Assembly: GCA_024244665.1 (NCBI GenBank)
Contig: JAAEOI010000032.1
Coordinates: forward strand, 1 to 9,143
DNA length: 9,143 nt
Origin: Bacteroidota bacterium
Lineage (GTDB): Bacteria > Bacteroidota > Bacteroidia > Bacteroidales > GCA-2748055
Direction: 5' to 3'
Part shown: piece by piece, positions 7,387 through 9,143 of the stretch
How the letters are laid out: every line of letters begins with the position of its first letter
How positions within the stretch are numbered: position 1 is the first letter of the stretch
Program-made: the position numbers and the translations under genes
Notes under the pieces: generated by a model
The model's database searches: none
What the model was told of the DNA's origin: nothing
What the model saw: only the letters and a program-made list of their open reading frames with translations

Positions 7387-8817
7387 TTAATTAAGAAGAT
7401 TTTTCATCTTTGCGACCACCCTGGTATTTTCGCTGAAAACATTGTCTTGTTCGGAGGGATCCCGGTCCAGATCAAAAAGCTGGTCCGTATTCTCGCTTTT
7501 TCGGGGAGTGTTATTCTGTGGGTCATGCTCCACCATTTTCCATTTGTCATAACGAATGGAAAATATACCATTGGAGGTTTTGGACGGCATGAACTCCCGG
7601 ACAGACTTTGCATTCTTTTTCAGGAAAAGGGAATGCTGGTCTAAACCATCTTTGCCATTCCCCTCCGGATAGGGAATATCCAGTATCCCACAAAGTGTAG
7701 GAAACACATCGGTCAGAGAAAACAGTTCACCGGAAGTATGCTGAGCGGGCACTTTCCCCGGCCACCAGGCGATAAAGGGAATGCGGTCACCCCCTTCATA
7801 GACGGCATGCTTGCCCGCTCTTAAAACCCCGTTGCTCCGATGACCTGCACTATAGGTTTCCCACATGGGCTCAAGGTGCCATTGTTTGGCAAAACCCTCA
7901 CTGGTAGCAACTACTGCACCATTGTCACTGGTGAAAATAATAAGTGTATTATCCAGACGCCCGGTCTCTTCAAGGGCCTTCACCAGCATACCCACATGTG
8001 CATCCAGTTCCTGAATAAAATCGCCGTAAATTCCGCAATCACTGCTTCCGACAAATTCCTTTGCAGGTGTAATTGGCTTGTGGGGAATAATGGAGGCATA
8101 GTAAAGAAACAGCGGTATATCTTTTTGAGCATTCCGGATGTAATCCACTGCTTTCCTGGTAACCTTTCCCGCCACCTCATCGGCCTTATAAATGACCTCT
8201 GTGCTCCAGGGCTTTGCTTTATTACCCTTAATGATGAATTTATCTCCTGCATTACGTCCAACAAAATCCCGGTTTTCAACATAGAGTGAGGGTTCATTAT
8301 TCACATTGGCAACAATTCCAAAATAGTAATCAAAACCAACATCAAGCGGACCATTTTTAATCTCCGGCTGGTTCCAGTCGTACCTATCGCTCCCTGAAGT
8401 TCCGGTGCCAAAACCCAGATGCCATTTCCCAAACACCGCAGTTTCATAACCCTTGTCTCTGAATACTTCCGGCATAGGAGTTACTCCCTTTTCAATCAAC
8501 ACGTTGGGTCCGGCGGGAGCTACCACCCCTTTTGGCGGATGCAGCGGACTGTGCCACCAGTACCGGCCGGTCATCAATCCGTACCTCGATTGAGAACAGG
8601 TACTTGAGGGCACGTAGGCATTTGTAAACCGGACCCCCTCTTCTGCAAAGCGGTCAATATTCGGAGTCTCAAGCTTTGTAGCACCATAGCAGCCAAGGTC
8701 CCCGTAACCCAGGTCATCTGAAAAAATTATTAATACATTTGGTTCATTGTTTTGTGCAAGAGTCATTCCGCGCAAAACAGTTAGCAACAGGAGAACTATG
8801 AGCTTTTTCAAAGGCAT
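7387..8817 (-). CDS. S1-family sulfatase with CSQSR active-site motif
   Basis: Complete 476-aa secreted sulfatase. The Sec-type leader is MPLKKLIVLLLLTVLRGMTLA, with likely cleavage after residue 21. Core elements are the metal pair D34-D35 (FSDDLGYGD), the active-site segment SSTCSQSRYGLMTGRY with C74 and R78, FGKWHLG (K131, H133), IIPHKP (H246), TSDNG (D298, N299) and RAGKHAVYEGG (K336). The landmark QLFDLDRDPSEQDNV is at about 446-460. The formylglycine motif has glutamine at position 76 where the CxP/AxR consensus has proline or alanine; the cysteine and arginine are kept. The protein ends at KMKNLLN, a little earlier than many relatives that run on past this helix, and its TAA stop lies 2 bases from a tandem repeat array. 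The start ATG at 8817 lies 7 nt after the stop of an upstream open frame. Arylsulfatase family is firm; substrate unknown. Confidence 0.95.
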   Translation of the reverse strand: MPLKKLIVLLLLTVLRGMTLAQNNEPNVLIIFSDDLGYGDLGCYGATKLETPNIDRFAEEGVRFTNAYVPSSTCSQSRYGLMTGRYWWHSPLHPPKGVVAPAGPNVLIEKGVTPMPEVFRDKGYETAVFGKWHLGFGTGTSGSDRYDWNQPEIKNGPLDVGFDYYFGIVANVNNEPSLYVENRDFVGRNAGDKFIIKGNKAKPWSTEVIYKADEVAGKVTRKAVDYIRNAQKDIPLFLYYASIIPHKPITPAKEFVGSSDCGIYGDFIQELDAHVGMLVKALEETGRLDNTLIIFTSDNGAVVATSEGFAKQWHLEPMWETYSAGHRSNGVLRAGKHAVYEGGDRIPFIAWWPGKVPAQHTSGELFSLTDVFPTLCGILDIPYPEGNGKDGLDQHSLFLKKNAKSVREFMPSKTSNGIFSIRYDKWKMVEHDPQNNTPRKSENTDQLFDLDRDPSEQDNVFSENTRVVAKMKNLLN

Positions 8818-8824
8818 AGAGATC

Positions 8825-9031
8825 TCAATCGAAATGAAGTGGATTCAATTGTGATATAATAATAGTTGTCTTTCCCGGGATCGACTTACCAGAATCATTC
8901 AATTCCTTGACAGGATCATTCTGTTGGTGCAAATATTCAGAAAGCTCTCCTGGATTCACCATTGGGACTGCATTTCGAATTGCATCTGATCTAATCCAGG
9001 CAGAAGCCTGAAGAGGCTTGTTTGGACGCCC
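8825..9031 (-). pseudogene. Possible C-terminal remnant of an upstream gene
   Basis: A 68-codon stop-free stretch ending in TGA at 8827-8825, 7 nt before the ATG of the CSQSR sulfatase. Its composition resembles a real protein end: it includes AWIRSDAIRNAVPMVNPGEL and, near the end, TTIIISQLNPLHFD. It has no early start codon (first in-frame ATG is the M of VPMVNP), and its upstream side runs straight into a TGA contributed by the 20-bp repeat array. I do not recognise the family. A chance open frame of this length is quite possible, so the call is tentative. If real, it would be the tail of a gene truncated by the repeats. Confidence 0.3.
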
Positions 9032-9143
9032 TCAGAACTGTTTGAAATCCTTCAGGACCGTATGAAATCCTTCAGAACTGTTTGAAATCCTTCAGAACTG
9101 TTTGAAATCCTTCAGAACTGTTTGAAATCCTTCAGGGGTTTTA
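9031..9143. repeat. 20-bp tandem array at window edge (5 units plus a partial)
   Basis: Five consecutive 20-bp units of type TTCAGAACTGTTTGAAATCC start at 9031, 9051, 9071, 9091 and 9111, followed by a partial unit TTCAG at 9131 and diverging sequence to the window end. Units at 9071, 9091 and 9111 are identical; the 9051 unit has three changes (GACCGTA for AACTGTT). The preceding 9011-9030 segment resembles a degraded unit. TTCA and TGAA at the unit ends form a short imperfect dyad. The period is not a multiple of three and the minus strand carries TGA in each full unit with TTCAG following, so it is not coding. Confidence 0.93.

Larger units (their letters stand above)
8818..9143. other. 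Gene-poor upstream edge
   Basis: These 326 bases hold the tentative gene remnant and the 20-bp array and nothing else I can support. I looked for a Bacteroidota-type promoter (TTTG, about 19 bases, TAnnTTTG) on the minus strand and saw only weak partial matches, so the transcription start of the cluster is not located and may lie outside the window. Confidence 0.6.

Noticed and set aside
8818..8960. Bacteroidota-type promoter before the first sulfatase
   Set aside because: Only partial matches such as AATATTTG without a properly spaced TTTG were seen, so it is not supportable.
8820..9143. Insertion-sequence end
   Set aside because: No transposase fragment that I recognise, no clear terminal inverted repeat and no target duplication; the repetition is simple tandem.

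Overview
The window holds a single-direction cluster of sulfatase genes on the minus strand, probably one operon. It most likely comes from a member of the Bacteroidota that degrades sulfated polysaccharides, plausibly a marine one. The phylum call rests on the C-terminal type IX secretion (T9SS) sorting domain of the largest protein, the lack of clear Shine-Dalgarno sites with A-rich start regions, and the density of S1-type sulfatases. Genus and carbohydrate substrate cannot be read from the sequence.

In the direction of transcription (high to low coordinates) the layout is as follows. An edge stretch (8818-9143) carries a 20-bp tandem array and a short open frame that looks like the C-terminus of a lost gene. 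Next comes a 476-aa secreted sulfatase with an unusual CSQSR active-site motif (7387-8817). A 14-unit array of 14-bp repeats (7189-7384) fills the following intergenic gap. Then come an unrecognised 283-aa protein (6324-7175) and, overlapping it by ATGA, a 242-aa degenerate sulfatase-like protein with a Tat-type leader, an internal heptapeptide array and no catalytic residues (5599-6327). They are followed by an approximately 1103-aa fusion of two complete sulfatase domains with a T9SS tail (2260-5571), a 461-aa sulfatase (842-2227) and, overlapping by TAATG, a further sulfatase cut by the window edge (1-842).

Five sulfatase domains keep a CxPxR-type or related formylglycine site, and one sulfatase-like domain is dead. 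The putative active enzymes carry Sec-type leaders, so they should act in the periplasm or at the cell surface. The fusion should be exported through T9SS to the surface or medium. Their formylglycine must be installed by an anaerobic-type sulfatase-maturing enzyme encoded elsewhere. No glycoside hydrolase, SusC/SusD pair or regulator is in the window, so this is the sulfatase part of a presumably larger polysaccharide-utilisation region.

The most unusual theme is three unrelated short tandem arrays (20 bp, 14 bp and 21 bp). Each lies at or inside a coding segment that looks trimmed or decayed. The second theme is the full-length but catalytically empty paralogue sitting just upstream of the double-domain enzyme whose first domain it resembles.
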